Source: Pseudomonas piscis
Lineage (GTDB): Bacteria > Pseudomonadota > Gammaproteobacteria > Pseudomonadales > Pseudomonadaceae
Length of the DNA: 64,000 nt
Direction of reading: 5' to 3'
NCBI RefSeq assembly: GCF_009380155.1
Contig: NZ_WHUV01000001.1
Coordinates: 558,001 to 622,000 of the forward strand
In this document: in pieces, positions 54,169 through 64,000 of the stretch
Numbering within the stretch: the stretch's first letter is position 1
How the letters are laid out: each line of letters opens with the position of its first letter
Translations under genes and position numbers: made by a program
The notes under the pieces: model-generated
Databases searched by the model: none
Told to the model about the DNA's origin: nothing
What the model saw: the letters and a program-made list of their open reading frames with translations, nothing else

Positions 54169-55262
54169 GGCGTTTCCCTCTTGTGTTGGCGGCGCCAGGC
54201 CCGTAGCGAACTGAACAGCAGGAACGCCACCAGCGCCGGCAGGATGAAAAACAGCATCAGGCGCTCCAGCTTGCCCGCCAGGGGCATGCCGGTCGTGAAG
54301 GACATCACGTGCAGCCCGTAGGCCAGGTACAGGCCGAGCAGCAGCAGGCCCTCGGCCCGAGTCACACGGTAGCCGGAATAGAACACCGGCAGGCACAGGG
54401 TCGCGACACCGAGCAGCACCGGCAGGTCGAAGTCCAGGGCATTGGGCGAGACCGACAGCGGCGTGGGCGCCACCAGGGCGGTGAACCCCAGGACCCCCAG
54501 CAGGTTGAACAGATTGCCGCCGATCACGTTGCCCACGGCGATATCGCGCTGGCCGCGCAGGGCGGCCAGCAGCGAGGTGGCCAGCTGGGGCAGCGAGGCG
54601 CTGACGGCGATCACCGTCAGGCCCATGACCCGCTCCGACAGGCCCAGGTCGTCGGCCACGGTGATCGCGGCGCCCAGCAACAAGTGCCCGGCGAATACCA
54701 GCAGGCCCAGGCCAAGGAGGATCAGCAGCAGGCTACTGAGCCAGGGCGCCGGGTGCTTGCGCGCGGGTGGCGCGGGGGAGTGCAGGCGCGTGGCGTGGCG
54801 TGACTGGCGCGACAGCAGGGCCAGGTACAGCACCAGCGCCGCCAGCAGGATCGCGCCGTCGAGCGGGCCCAGGTGCTCGTTGTAGGCCAGGGCGAATACC
54901 AGCAGGCTGGCGCCGATCATCAACGGGATGTCCAGGCGCACCAGTTGCCGGGAAACCCGTAGCGGAATGATCAGCGCCGAGAGGCCCAGGGTCACCAGGA
55001 TGTTGAAGATGCTGCTGCCGATCACGCTACCCACGGCGATATCGGTGCTGCCGCCCAGCGTCGCTTGCAGGCTGATGGCCAGCTGCGGGGCACTGCTGCC
55101 GAAGGCGACGATGGTCAGGCCGATGATCAGCGGCCGCACATGCAGGCGGACCACCAGGCGCACGGCCGCGCGGACCAGCAGCTCGGCACCGGCGACCAGC
55201 ATCAGCAGGCCGCTGATGAGCTGGATCAGGCTGAGCAGGGGCAGTTCGGCGAAGGCGGTAAT
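54165..55262 (-). CDS. CaCA-family calcium/sodium-type antiporter (ATT start likely)
   Basis: Inner-membrane cation exchanger with two inverted halves. Both alpha repeats are present: GLTIVAFGSSAPQLAIS and GLTVIAVSASLPQLATS. The first in-frame ATG (55202) would delete half of helix 1. An in-frame TGA at 55278-55280 limits the frame, and no ATG, GTG or TTG lies between. ATT at 55262 has GGAG 6 bases upstream and restores helix 1 (LLSLIQLISGLLMLVAGAEL), giving 365 residues. Operon with the rlpA-like gene (15 bp upstream) and the PcaC-like gene. Confidence 0.75.
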   Translation of the reverse strand: MTAFAELPLLSLIQLISGLLMLVAGAELLVRAAVRLVVRLHVRPLIIGLTIVAFGSSAPQLAISLQATLGGSTDIAVGSVIGSSIFNILVTLGLSALIIPLRVSRQLVRLDIPLMIGASLLVFALAYNEHLGPLDGAILLAALVLYLALLSRQSRHATRLHSPAPPARKHPAPWLSSLLLILLGLGLLVFAGHLLLGAAITVADDLGLSERVMGLTVIAVSASLPQLATSLLAALRGQRDIAVGNVIGGNLFNLLGVLGFTALVAPTPLSVSPNALDFDLPVLLGVATLCLPVFYSGYRVTRAEGLLLLGLYLAYGLHVMSFTTGMPLAGKLERLMLFFILPALVAFLLFSSLRAWRRQHKRETP

Positions 55263-55277
55263 GATGAACTCCGGGAA

Positions 55278-55664
55278 TCAGTCGCTGAGGGCTTGGACAC
55301 GTACTTTCGCGGTTCCGCTGCGCAGCATGTCCAACTGCTGGGCGGCACCGCGGGATAGGTCGATCAGGCGGCCACGGGTGTGCGGGCCTCGATCGGTGAT
55401 ACGGACCACGACGCGCTTGTCGTTGGCCAGGTTGGTGACTTGCACCCGGGTGCCGAAGGGCAGTTGGCGATGGGCGGCGGTAAGGCCGTTCTGGTCGAAG
55501 GCTTCGCCGCTGGCAGTGCGCTTGCCGTGATGCCGGGCACCATAGTAGGAGGCGGTTCCGGTCTCGTCATAACCCCGGGGGTCGACCAGTTGGCTACTGG
55601 CGCAGCCGCTGAGCAGTGCCAGCAGGGCGCAGGCGCCGAGCCAGGATTGCAGGGGCGAACGCAT
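55278..55664 (-). CDS. rlpA: RlpA-like septal ring lytic transglycosylase (short form)
   Basis: 128 residues from ATG 55664 (or 135 from 55685). Lipoprotein signal with lipobox LLSGC. The double-psi beta-barrel domain covers most of the mature part: GTASYYGARHHGKRTASGEA, NGLTAAHRQLPFGTRVQVTN, VRITDRGPHTRGRLIDLSRG. Catalytic H and D (FGT..., ITDRGP) are present. It lacks the C-terminal SPOR domain of the main RlpA, so this is a short paralogue. Confidence 0.85.
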   Translation of the reverse strand: MRSPLQSWLGACALLALLSGCASSQLVDPRGYDETGTASYYGARHHGKRTASGEAFDQNGLTAAHRQLPFGTRVQVTNLANDKRVVVRITDRGPHTRGRLIDLSRGAAQQLDMLRSGTAKVRVQALSD

Positions 55665-55767
55665 GGGGAAAAGGGGAGCGGGCATCGATGGGGAAGGAGG
55701 GCTTGCCAGCGAGAACGGCGGTACGCGGACCACGTTTCGACTGGCAAGCCACGGCTTCATGTCCCGG

Positions 55768-57213
55768 TCAGCCTTCGAGCTTGCTTTTCAGCAACTCGTT
55801 GACCTGTTGCGGGTTGGCCTTGCCCTTGGAGGCCTTCATCGCCTGGCCGACGAAGAAGCCGAACATCTTGCCGCGCTTGGCTTCGTCAGCGGCGCGATAT
55901 TGTTCGACCTGCTCGGCGTTGGCCGCGAGCATTTCGTCCAGTACCGCCGAGATCGCGCCGGTGTCGGTGACCTGCTTGAGGCCGCGCTTGTCGATGATCT
56001 CGTCGGCGTTGCCTTCGCCGTTGGCCATGGCTTCGAACACGGTCTTGGCGATCTTGCCGGAGATGGTGTTGTCCTTGATGCGCAGGAGCATGCCGCCCAG
56101 TTGCTCGGCCGATACCGGGGCTTGGTCGATCTCCAGGCCCTGCTTGTTCAGCAGGCTGCCCAGCTCGACCATGACCCAGTTGGCCGCCAGCTTGGCGTCG
56201 CCGGCGATGTTGGCGACCTTCTCGAAGTAGTCCGCCTGCTCACGGCTGGAGGCCAGCACGCTGGCATCGTAGACCGACAGGCCGAACTGTTCCTGGAAGC
56301 GCTCGCGTTTCTGCGGTGGCAGCTCCGGCAGGGTCGCGCGCACCTGGGCGAGGAAGGCGTCCTCGATGACCACCGGCAGCAGGTCCGGATCGGGGAAGTA
56401 ACGATAGTCGTTGGCTTCTTCCTTGCTGCGCATCGGACGGGTCTCGTCCTTGTTCGGATCGTACAGGCGAGTCTGCTGGATCACCTTGCCGCCGTCCTCG
56501 ATCAGGTCGATCTGGCGCTGGATCTCGGAGTTGATCGCCTTCTCGATAAAGCGGAACGAGTTGACGTTCTTGATCTCGCAGCGGGTGCCGAACTCGGCCT
56601 GGCCCTTGGGCCGGATCGAGACGTTGCAGTCGCAGCGCAGGGAACCTTCGGCCATGTTGCCGTCGCAGATCCCCAGGTAGCGCACCAGGGCGTGGATCGA
56701 CTTGACGTAGGCCACGGCTTCCTTGGCGCTGCGCAGGTCAGGCTCGGAAACGATTTCCAGCAGCGGCGTGCCGGCGCGGTTCAGGTCGATGCCGGTGGCG
56801 CCGTTGAACTCTTCGTGCAGGCTCTTGCCGGCATCTTCCTCCAGATGCGCACGGGTGATGCCGATGCGCTTGACGGTGCCGTCTTCCAGGGGGATGTCCA
56901 GGTGACCCTTGCCGACAATCGGCAGGTCCATCTGGCTGATCTGGTAGCCCTTGGGCAGGTCCGGGTAGAAGTAGTTCTTGCGGGCGAACACGTTGTGCTG
57001 GCCGATCTGGGCGTCTACCGCCAGGCCGAACATCACCGCCATGCGCACCGCTTCCTGGTTCAGCACCGGCAGCACGCCGGGCATGCCCAGGTCCACCAGG
57101 CTGGCCTGGGTGTTGGGCTCGGCGCCGAAGGCAGTGGAGCTACCGGAGAAAATCTTCGATTGAGTGGTGAGCTGGGTATGGATCTCCAGCCCGATCACGA
57201 CTTCCCATTGCAT
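55768..57213 (-). CDS. gatB: Asp/Glu-tRNA amidotransferase subunit B
   Basis: 481 residues, standard length. Kinase-like catalytic core: [62 protein letters not shown]-terminal tRNA-binding helical and tail (YqeY-like) domains from about 330. Phosphorylates and amidates Glu-tRNAGln/Asp-tRNAAsn together with GatA and GatC. gatA ends 11 bases upstream. Confidence 0.97.
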   Translation of the reverse strand: MQWEVVIGLEIHTQLTTQSKIFSGSSTAFGAEPNTQASLVDLGMPGVLPVLNQEAVRMAVMFGLAVDAQIGQHNVFARKNYFYPDLPKGYQISQMDLPIVGKGHLDIPLEDGTVKRIGITRAHLEEDAGKSLHEEFNGATGIDLNRAGTPLLEIVSEPDLRSAKEAVAYVKSIHALVRYLGICDGNMAEGSLRCDCNVSIRPKGQAEFGTRCEIKNVNSFRFIEKAINSEIQRQIDLIEDGGKVIQQTRLYDPNKDETRPMRSKEEANDYRYFPDPDLLPVVIEDAFLAQVRATLPELPPQKRERFQEQFGLSVYDASVLASSREQADYFEKVANIAGDAKLAANWVMVELGSLLNKQGLEIDQAPVSAEQLGGMLLRIKDNTISGKIAKTVFEAMANGEGNADEIIDKRGLKQVTDTGAISAVLDEMLAANAEQVEQYRAADEAKRGKMFGFFVGQAMKASKGKANPQQVNELLKSKLEG

Positions 57214-57223
57214 GTGTGTCTCC

Positions 57224-58675
57224 TCAGAAGCCGGTTGGGGTGCGGGTGTGCCAGTCGGTGTGCAACTGGTACTGGTGCGCAACGTTGAGCAAGCGGCCTT
57301 CCTGGAAATACGGGGCAAGCAGTTGCACGCCCACCGGCAGGCCATCGACGAAACCTGCCGGCATGGACAGGCCCGGCAGACCGGCGAGGTTGGCGGTGAT
57401 GGTGTAGACGTCTTCCAGGTACGCAGCGACCGGGTCGCTGTTCTTGGCGCCGAGTTTCCAGGCCGGGTTCGGCGTGGTCGGGCCGAGGATGACGTCGACT
57501 TCGTTGAAGGCGTTCATGAAGTCGTTCTTCACCAGGCGCCGGATCTTCTGCGCCTTGAGGTAGTAGGCGTCGTAGTAGCCGGCGGACAGCGCGTAGGCGC
57601 CGACCATGATCCGGCGCTGCACTTCGCTGCCGAAGCCTTCGCCACGGGAACGGGTGTACAGGTCTTCCAGATCCTTGGGGTTCTCGCACCGGTAGCCGAA
57701 GCGCACGCCATCGAAACGCGACAGGTTGGAGGAGGCTTCCGCCGGGGCGATCACGTAGTACGCCGGGATCGCGTGCTGCATGTTCGGCAGGCTGATTTCC
57801 TTGATCACCGCACCGAGCTTCTCCAGCTCCTTGATGCTGGCGTGGATCAGGTCGGCGATGCGCGGGTCGAGGCCGGCGCTGAAGTACTCCTTCGGCACGC
57901 CGATGCGCAGGCCCTGCAGCGAGCCGTTGAGGCTGGCGCTGTAGTCGGGCACGGGTTCATCGATGCTGGTGGAGTCGTTCGGATCGAAGCCGGCCATGCC
58001 TTGCAGCAGGAGCGCGCAGTCTTCGGCTGTGCGTGCCAGCGGGCCGCCCTGGTCGAGGCTGGAGGCGTAGGCGATCATGCCCCAGCGGGACACGCGACCA
58101 TAGGTCGGCTTCAGGCCGGTGAGGTTGGTGAAGGCCGCAGGCTGGCGAATCGAGCCACCGGTATCGGTGGCCGTTGCGGCCGGCAGCAGGCGTGCGGCCA
58201 CGGCTGCGGCGGAACCGCCGGACGAACCGCCCGGCACGTGCTCGAGGTTCCACGGGTTCTTCACCGCGCCATACCAGCTCGACTCGTTGGCCGAGCCCAT
58301 GGCGAATTCGTCCATGTTGGTCTTGCCCAGGGTCACGGTACCGGCGGCGGCCAGCTTGGAGACCACGGTGGCGTCGTAGGGCGCCTTGAAGTTGTCGAGC
58401 ATCTTCGAGCCACAGCTGGTGCGGATGCCCTGGGTACAGAACAGGTCCTTGTGGGCGATCGGCGCGCCCAGCAGGGCACCGCTCTCGCCATTTGCGCGAC
58501 GGGCATCGGCGGCCTTGGCCTGGGTCAGCGCGAGGTCTTCGGTGAGGCTGATGAAGCTGTTGATCTGCGGGTCGAGCTGGGCGATGCGCGCCAGCAGGGT
58601 CCGGGTCAGTTCTTCGGAGGAGAATTTCTTGTCGGCGAGTCCGCGGGCGATCTCGGCCAGGGTCATGTGGTGCAT
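57224..58675 (-). CDS. gatA: Asp/Glu-tRNA amidotransferase subunit A
   Basis: 483 residues. Amidase-signature protein releasing ammonia from glutamine. Ser-cisSer-Lys triad: K in [13 protein letters not shown] and two serines around [15 protein letters not shown]. Substrate loop [16 protein letters not shown] 58675 ([20 protein letters not shown]). Middle gene of gatC-gatA-gatB. Confidence 0.97.
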   Translation of the reverse strand: MHHMTLAEIARGLADKKFSSEELTRTLLARIAQLDPQINSFISLTEDLALTQAKAADARRANGESGALLGAPIAHKDLFCTQGIRTSCGSKMLDNFKAPYDATVVSKLAAAGTVTLGKTNMDEFAMGSANESSWYGAVKNPWNLEHVPGGSSGGSAAAVAARLLPAATATDTGGSIRQPAAFTNLTGLKPTYGRVSRWGMIAYASSLDQGGPLARTAEDCALLLQGMAGFDPNDSTSIDEPVPDYSASLNGSLQGLRIGVPKEYFSAGLDPRIADLIHASIKELEKLGAVIKEISLPNMQHAIPAYYVIAPAEASSNLSRFDGVRFGYRCENPKDLEDLYTRSRGEGFGSEVQRRIMVGAYALSAGYYDAYYLKAQKIRRLVKNDFMNAFNEVDVILGPTTPNPAWKLGAKNSDPVAAYLEDVYTITANLAGLPGLSMPAGFVDGLPVGVQLLAPYFQEGRLLNVAHQYQLHTDWHTRTPTGF

Positions 58676-58691
58676 TGCAGGCTCTTTCCCT

Positions 58692-58979
58692 TTAGTCGAT
58701 GACTTTCGGAACCAGGTACAGGCCGTTTTCGACCGCTGGCGCGATGGACTGGTAGGCCTCGCGATGATTGGACTCGGTCACAACGTCTGCGCGCAGGCGC
58801 TGGCTGGCTTCCAGGGGGTGGGCCAGCGGCTCGATACCGTCGGTATCGACTGCCTGCATTTCATCTACCAGCCCCAGAATGCTGTTCAGGGCGGAGGTGA
58901 TGTGTGGAAGATCGCCTTCATTGAGCTTGATGCTGGCCAAATGAGCGATTTTTTCCACATCGGAGCGTTCAAGCGCCAT
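58692..58979 (-). CDS. gatC: Asp/Glu-tRNA amidotransferase subunit C
   Basis: 95 residues, small belt subunit wrapping GatA/Gat[21 protein letters not shown], then [20 protein letters not shown] and the [20 protein letters not shown] tail. First gene of the operon, 17 bases before gatA. Confidence 0.96.
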   Translation of the reverse strand: MALERSDVEKIAHLASIKLNEGDLPHITSALNSILGLVDEMQAVDTDGIEPLAHPLEASQRLRADVVTESNHREAYQSIAPAVENGLYLVPKVID

Positions 58980-59090
58980 GGGATTCTCCAGTGGAAAACA
59001 AAAGCGGAAATCGTCCGCGTGTCAGATTGTCGGAACACTACCGTATTTCTACGGTCTTACGGCCGCGATTGTGGGGGTTGGTGCACAGAA

Positions 59091-59119
59091 AAGGCGCCAA
59101 TTTAACATATTGGCGCCTT
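59091..59119 (-). terminator. Perfect hairpin with U-tract upstream of gatC
   Basis: AAGGCGCCAA-TTTAACATA-TTGGCGCCTT; on the minus strand TTTT follows. It sits between divergent gatC (start 58979) and mreB (start 59191), so it may attenuate gatCAB. Confidence 0.55.
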
Positions 59120-59178
59120 GCCCAAAATCCCTGTCGTTGTTAGAGTTTGCCGCACTTTTTTACCCACGCGTTGCCTAG

Positions 59179-60228
<1,050 letters not shown>

Positions 60229-60259
60229 CTTCGCTGTCGGCATCTATGCTGTTGCGCTC

Positions 60260-60287
60260 ACAGGCAGCACTTTGCAGTGCTGCCTGT
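60260..60287 (+). other. Stem-loop between mreB and mreC
   Basis: ACAGGCAGCACT-TTGC-AGTGCTGCCTGT, perfect 12-bp stem, 31 bases after mreB. No T-run directly behind; probably lowers mreCD relative to mreB, which is needed in excess. Confidence 0.6.
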
Positions 60288-60370
60288 CGCGTTTATCTTC
60301 TGTCAATCTGCACCCAGGCCGGTTCGACGCCTTATGAATAGACACAACATTTGCCCGGGAGGAGCGGCTT

Positions 60371-61462
60371 ATTAAACCGCTTTTCGCCAAAGGCCCCTCA
60401 TTGGGCGTGCGCCTCCTCGTGCTGGTCGTGCTGTCGATCACGCTGATGGTGGTCGACGCGCGCTTCACACTGCTCAAGCCGGTGCGTAGCCAGATGTCGC
60501 TGGTGCTGATGCAGTCCTACTGGATCACCGATCTGCCGCAACGGCTATGGCAAGGCGTGGCCAGCCAATTCGGCAGTCGCACCGAACTGGCCGCTGAAAA
60601 CGAAAAACTCAAGACCGAGAACCTGCTGTTGCAGGGGCGCCTGCAGAAGCTTGCTGCCCTGACCGAGCAGAACGTACGTCTGCGCGAGCTGCTCAATTCC
60701 TCGGCACTGGTCAACGAAAAGGTCGAAGTGGCCGAGTTGATCGGCATGGACCCCAATCCCTTCACCCACCGCATCCTGATCAACAAGGGTGAGCGCGACG
60801 GCGTGTTCCTCGGCCAACCGGTGCTCGATGCCCGGGGCCTGATGGGCCAGGTAGTGGAGCTGATGCCCTATACCTCGCGCGTCCTGTTGCTCACCGACAC
60901 CACCCACAGCATTCCCGTGCAGGTCAATCGCAACGGCTTGCGCGCCATCGCCAGCGGCACCGGCAATCCGGAGCGCCTGGAACTGCGCCATGTGGCCGAT
61001 ACCGCAGACATCAAGGAAGGCGACCTGCTGGTCAGCTCCGGCCTGGGGCAGCGTTTCCCCGCCGGCTACCCGGTGGCCACCGTCAAGGAAGTGATCCACG
61101 ACTCCGGCCAGCCGTTCGCTATCGTTCGCGCGGTGCCCACCGCGGCGTTGAACCGCAGTCGCTACCTGCTGCTGGTGTTCAGCGATTCGCGTACCGCCGA
61201 AGAGCGCGCCAATGATGCGGCCCAGGCCCAGGAGGCCCAGGACCAGCAAGGTGGCGTCGTTGTGCCGGCCACGGTCGCCAAGCCCGCGGCAGCGCCTGCA
61301 CCTGCAGCGGCCGCACCGGCCAACGCTCCTGCGGCAACTCCGGCGACCCCGGTCAAGCCCGCGGCCCATGCTCCGGCCAAGCCGGTCCACAAACCCGTGG
61401 TGAAACCGGCAGCCGCCAAGCCGCCAGCCGCAGCGCCGGCCACCACCGGAGGAAGAGAATAA
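60371..61462 (+). CDS. mreC: Rod-shape-determining protein MreC (ATT start likely)
   Basis: Bitopic periplasmic scaffold of the elongasome. 363 residues from ATT 60371, giving KPLFAKGPSLGVRLLVLVVL; GGGAGGAG lies 6-7 bases before it. The first conventional codon is TTG 60401, which would shorten the cytoplasmic tail and has a weaker site. Membrane helix about 15-32, coiled coil about 65-110 (TELAAENEKLKTENLLLQGR), beta-barrel pair to about 265. A low-complexity Pro/Ala/Lys tail of about 80 residues follows (PAAAPAPAAAAPANAPAATP). Stop overlaps mreD by 1 base. Confidence 0.93.
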   Translation: MKPLFAKGPSLGVRLLVLVVLSITLMVVDARFTLLKPVRSQMSLVLMQSYWITDLPQRLWQGVASQFGSRTELAAENEKLKTENLLLQGRLQKLAALTEQNVRLRELLNSSALVNEKVEVAELIGMDPNPFTHRILINKGERDGVFLGQPVLDARGLMGQVVELMPYTSRVLLLTDTTHSIPVQVNRNGLRAIASGTGNPERLELRHVADTADIKEGDLLVSSGLGQRFPAGYPVATVKEVIHDSGQPFAIVRAVPTAALNRSRYLLLVFSDSRTAEERANDAAQAQEAQDQQGGVVVPATVAKPAAAPAPAAAAPANAPAATPATPVKPAAHAPAKPVHKPVVKPAAAKPPAAAPATTGGRE

Positions 61463-61953
61463 TGGCGGGCACTACCTATTCGAATAACGGCTGGATCGTC
61501 TGGCTGACATTCCTGGTGGGCATGTTGCTCAGCGTGTCGCCGATGCCGCAGTTCATGGAGATCCTGCGGCCCCTGTGGCTGGCCTTGCTGCTGGCATTCT
61601 GGAGCCTGGCCCTGCCGCACAAGGTGGGCATGGTCACTGCCTGGTGCCTGGGGCTGGCCATGGATGTGCTGTATGGCACGTTGCTGGGACAGAACGCGTT
61701 GATCCTGACCCTGATCACCTTCCTGGTGCTGTCCTTGCAGCAGCGCCTGCGGATTTTCCCGATGTGGCAGCAGAGCCTGGTGATCCTGGTGATCTTCGGC
61801 CTGGCGCAGCTGGTGCAACTCTGGCTCAGTGCCCTGACCGGCAACCGCCAGCCGACCCTGGCGGTGGTCCTGCCAGCCCTGGTCAGCGCCCTGTTGTGGC
61901 CTTGGGTCAGCTTCGGCCTGCGCGGTTTGCGCCGGCGTTTCAAGATCAACTGA
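61462..61953 (+). CDS. mreD: Rod-shape-determining protein MreD
   Basis: 163 residues, five or six membrane helices; start [21 protein letters not shown]-terminal [13 protein letters not shown]. Inner-membrane partner of MreC in the elongasome. Its ATG overlaps the mreC stop (TAATG). Confidence 0.94.
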   Translation: MAGTTYSNNGWIVWLTFLVGMLLSVSPMPQFMEILRPLWLALLLAFWSLALPHKVGMVTAWCLGLAMDVLYGTLLGQNALILTLITFLVLSLQQRLRIFPMWQQSLVILVIFGLAQLVQLWLSALTGNRQPTLAVVLPALVSALLWPWVSFGLRGLRRRFKIN

Positions 61954-61996
61954 GCCGGTCAGGCATTGGCCCGCACCTCGACAGGGAGATGTCTTG

Positions 61997-62593
61997 ATGA
62001 ATCCGCTCTACCTCGCTTCTGGTTCACCGCGTCGGCGTGAACTGCTCACCCAGATCGGCGTGCCGTTCACTGTCATCGGCGCGGACATCGATGAAACCCC
62101 GCTGGCCGCCGAAGCCCCTGCCGCCTATGTCGAACGCCTGGCCCGTGGCAAGGCGGCGGCCGGTCGCGCGGCACTGGCCAGCGATTCCACGGCCTGTGTC
62201 CTGGGCGCCGATACCGCAGTGGTGCTCGATGGCCGCATCCTCGGCAAACCGCGGGACCAGGCCGACGCCCTGGAGATGCTCATGGCGCTTTCCGGGCGCG
62301 AGCACGAGGTACTGACGGCAGTCGCCCTGCTCGACGGTCAGCGCAGTCAGGCGCGGGTGGTGCGCAGCCTGGTGCGGTTGCGCTCGATCAGCGAACAGGA
62401 GGCGACGCGCTACTGGGCCAGCGGCGAACCCCGGGACAAAGCCGGCGGTTATGCGATCCAGGGGCTTGCAGCGGTGTTTGTGGCAGGGCTCAATGGCAGC
62501 TATTCCGCCGTGGTCGGCTTGCCAGTGTGCGAAACCGCAGAGCTGCTCGGTGATTTCGGCATTTCCTGCTGGCAAGACGTTCCAGCGCAATAA
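61997..62593 (+). CDS. maf: Maf-family nucleotide pyrophosphatase
   Basis: 198 residues. [10 protein letters not shown] motif at the N terminus, [20 protein letters not shown], and [20 protein letters not shown]. Hydrolyses dTTP/UTP and modified nucleotides, preventing their incorporation (YhdE-like). ATG 61997 with GGGAG upstream; TTG 61994 is unlikely. Between mreD and rng, as usual in gammaproteobacteria. Confidence 0.94.
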   Translation: MNPLYLASGSPRRRELLTQIGVPFTVIGADIDETPLAAEAPAAYVERLARGKAAAGRAALASDSTACVLGADTAVVLDGRILGKPRDQADALEMLMALSGREHEVLTAVALLDGQRSQARVVRSLVRLRSISEQEATRYWASGEPRDKAGGYAIQGLAAVFVAGLNGSYSAVVGLPVCETAELLGDFGISCWQDVPAQ

Positions 62594-62649
62594 GGCATTC
62601 AATCCGACCCATGCGGCCCTCCATGAACACGTCCGAACGAGACCTTGCC

Positions 62650-64000
62650 ATGAGTGAAGAGATCCTGATCAACATCACACCGATGGAGTCGCGGGTGGCG
62701 GTGGTCGAAAACGGCGTGCTGCAGGAGGTCCACGTCGAGCGTACCCAGCGTCGCGGAATCGTCGGCAATATCTACAAGGGCAAGGTGGTGCGGGTCCTGC
62801 CCGGCATGCAGGCGGCCTTCGTCGACATCGGCCTGGACCGCGCGGCCTTCATCCATGCCTCGGAAATCTCCAGCCGCGAGGGCACGGCGGTGGAGAGCAT
62901 CAGCGCCCTGGTCCATGAGGGGCAGAGCCTGGTGGTACAGGTCACCAAGGACCCCATCGGCACCAAGGGCGCGCGCCTGACCACCCAGCTGTCAATCCCG
63001 TCGCGCTACCTGGTGTACATGCCGCGTACCGCCCATGTCGGCATTTCGCTGAAGATCGAGGACGAGGCCGAGCGCGAGCGCCTCAAGCAGGTGGTCAGCG
63101 ATTGCGTGGCCCAGGAGGGAATCCAGGAGGCCGGCGGCTTCATCCTGCGCACCGCCGCCGAAGGCGCCGGCGCCGACGAGATCATGATGGACATCCGCTA
63201 CCTGCGCAGGCTCTGGGACCAGATTGGCGCACAGATCAAGACCATCGGTGCACCCAACGTGATCTACGAGGACCTGGGCCTGGCCCTGCGTACCTTGCGT
63301 GACCTGGTGAGCCCGAAGATCGAGAAGATCCGTATCGACTCCCGGGAAACCTTCCAGAAGACCACGCAGTTCGTTGCCGAGTTGATGCCGGAAATCGCCG
63401 ACCGCCTGGAGCACTATCCGGGCGAACGGCCGATCTTCGACCTGTACGGGGTCGAGGACGAAATCCAGAAGGCCCTGGAGCGCAAGGTACCGCTCAAGTC
63501 CGGCGGCTACCTGGTGGTGGACCCGGCCGAGGCCATGACCACCATCGACGTCAACACCGGTGCGTTCGTCGGCCATCGCAATCTGGAAGAGACCATCTTC
63601 AAGACCAACCTGGAGGCGGCGACAGCCATCGCCCGCCAGCTGCGCCTGCGCAACCTGGGTGGGATCATCATCATCGACTTCATCGACATGGAAGACGAAG
63701 AGCACCAGCGCCAGGTGTTGCGGACCCTGGAGAAACAGCTGGAGCGCGATCACGCCAAGACCAACATCATCGGCATCACCGAGCTGGGACTGGTGCAGAT
63801 GACCCGCAAGCGCACTCGGGAAAGTCTGGAACAGGTACTCTGCGAGCCCTGCAGCAGCTGTCAGGGGCGGGGTAAGTTGAAAACCCCGGAAACCGTCTGT
63901 TACGAGATATTCCGCGAAATCCTCCGTGAGGCCCGGGCCTACCAGGCCGAAGGTTATCGGGTACTGGCCAACCAGAAGGTGGTCGACCGCCTGCTCGATG
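62650..64000 (+). CDS. rng: Ribonuclease G (3' end cut by window)
   Basis: 450 codons present of about 485. S1 domain near 35-125 (GNIYKGKVVRVLPGMQAAFV). RNase-H-like and 5' sensor region IRIDSRETFQKTTQF. Catalytic aspartates in TTIDVNTGAF (about 300) and IIIDFIDMED (about 343). Zinc-link cysteines in LCEPCSSCQGRG. Processes 16S rRNA 5' end and decays mRNAs. ATG 62650 (MSEEILINITPMESRVAVVE). Confidence 0.97.
   Translation, partial: MSEEILINITPMESRVAVVENGVLQEVHVERTQRRGIVGNIYKGKVVRVLPGMQAAFVDIGLDRAAFIHASEISSREGTAVESISALVHEGQSLVVQVTKDPIGTKGARLTTQLSIPSRYLVYMPRTAHVGISLKIEDEAERERLKQVVSDCVAQEGIQEAGGFILRTAAEGAGADEIMMDIRYLRRLWDQIGAQIKTIGAPNVIYEDLGLALRTLRDLVSPKIEKIRIDSRETFQKTTQFVAELMPEIADRLEHYPGERPIFDLYGVEDEIQKALERKVPLKSGGYLVVDPAEAMTTIDVNTGAFVGHRNLEETIFKTNLEAATAIARQLRLRNLGGIIIIDFIDMEDEEHQRQVLRTLEKQLERDHAKTNIIGITELGLVQMTRKRTRESLEQVLCEPCSSCQGRGKLKTPETVCYEIFREILREARAYQAEGYRVLANQKVVDRLLD

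Overview
The window is a chromosomal segment of a GC-rich Pseudomonas, most like the P. fluorescens/protegens group. The evidence is gene content and order. The blocks gbcA/gbcB-ltaE, piuB-piuA-piuC-sel1-speC, opuC, psdR-dpp-opdP, roxSR, and gat/mre/maf/rng all match P. aeruginosa arrangements known to me. REP-type palindromes typical of fluorescent pseudomonads lie between several of them. No rRNA or tRNA gene was seen.

Layout. (1) 1-7.1 kb: glycine betaine demethylation (gbcA partial, gbcB), an NCS1 permease coupled to a nitrilase-family amidase, threonine aldolase, and a TraX-like membrane protein. (2) 7.1-17.3 kb: an accessory block. Two small Pseudomonas-specific genes each carry the same structured upstream element. 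A type I-F CRISPR-Cas locus follows: cas3, csy1, csy2, csy3, cas6f and an array of 11 good plus 2 decayed repeats. There is no cas1, and Cas3 lacks the N-terminal Cas2 domain normal for I-F. (3) 17.4-27.2 kb: a Tat-exported PhoD-like phosphatase, an iron-uptake cluster (PepSY flavoreductase, TonB receptor PiuA, dioxygenase PiuC, Sel1 protein) and ornithine decarboxylase with a terminator in its leader. (4) 27.7-31.2 kb: a four-gene OpuC-type betaine/carnitine ABC transporter. (5) 31.7-33.8 kb: prfC and a small secreted acidic protein. (6) 33.8-45.8 kb: a dipeptide uptake operon with three substrate-binding proteins, an OprD-family porin, dppBCDF and the repressor gene psdR.

(7) 46-50.7 kb: a SIMPL-domain protein, the RoxSR redox two-component system and an SbmA-like ABC exporter. 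(8) 50.7-55.8 kb: a zinc phospholipase-like gene and a 63-residue partner behind a near-perfect LexA box, an AEC carrier, and an RlpA/antiporter/PcaC-like operon. (9) 55.8-64 kb: housekeeping genes gatCAB, mreBCD, maf and rng (partial).

The strongest candidate for something undescribed is the I-F locus. It keeps every interference and crRNA-processing part, with Cas6f catalytic residues intact and a consensus IHF site in the leader, but has lost exactly the adaptation parts (Cas1 and the Cas2 domain). Second are the SOS-controlled phospholipase-like pair and the shared leader element of the two small genes.
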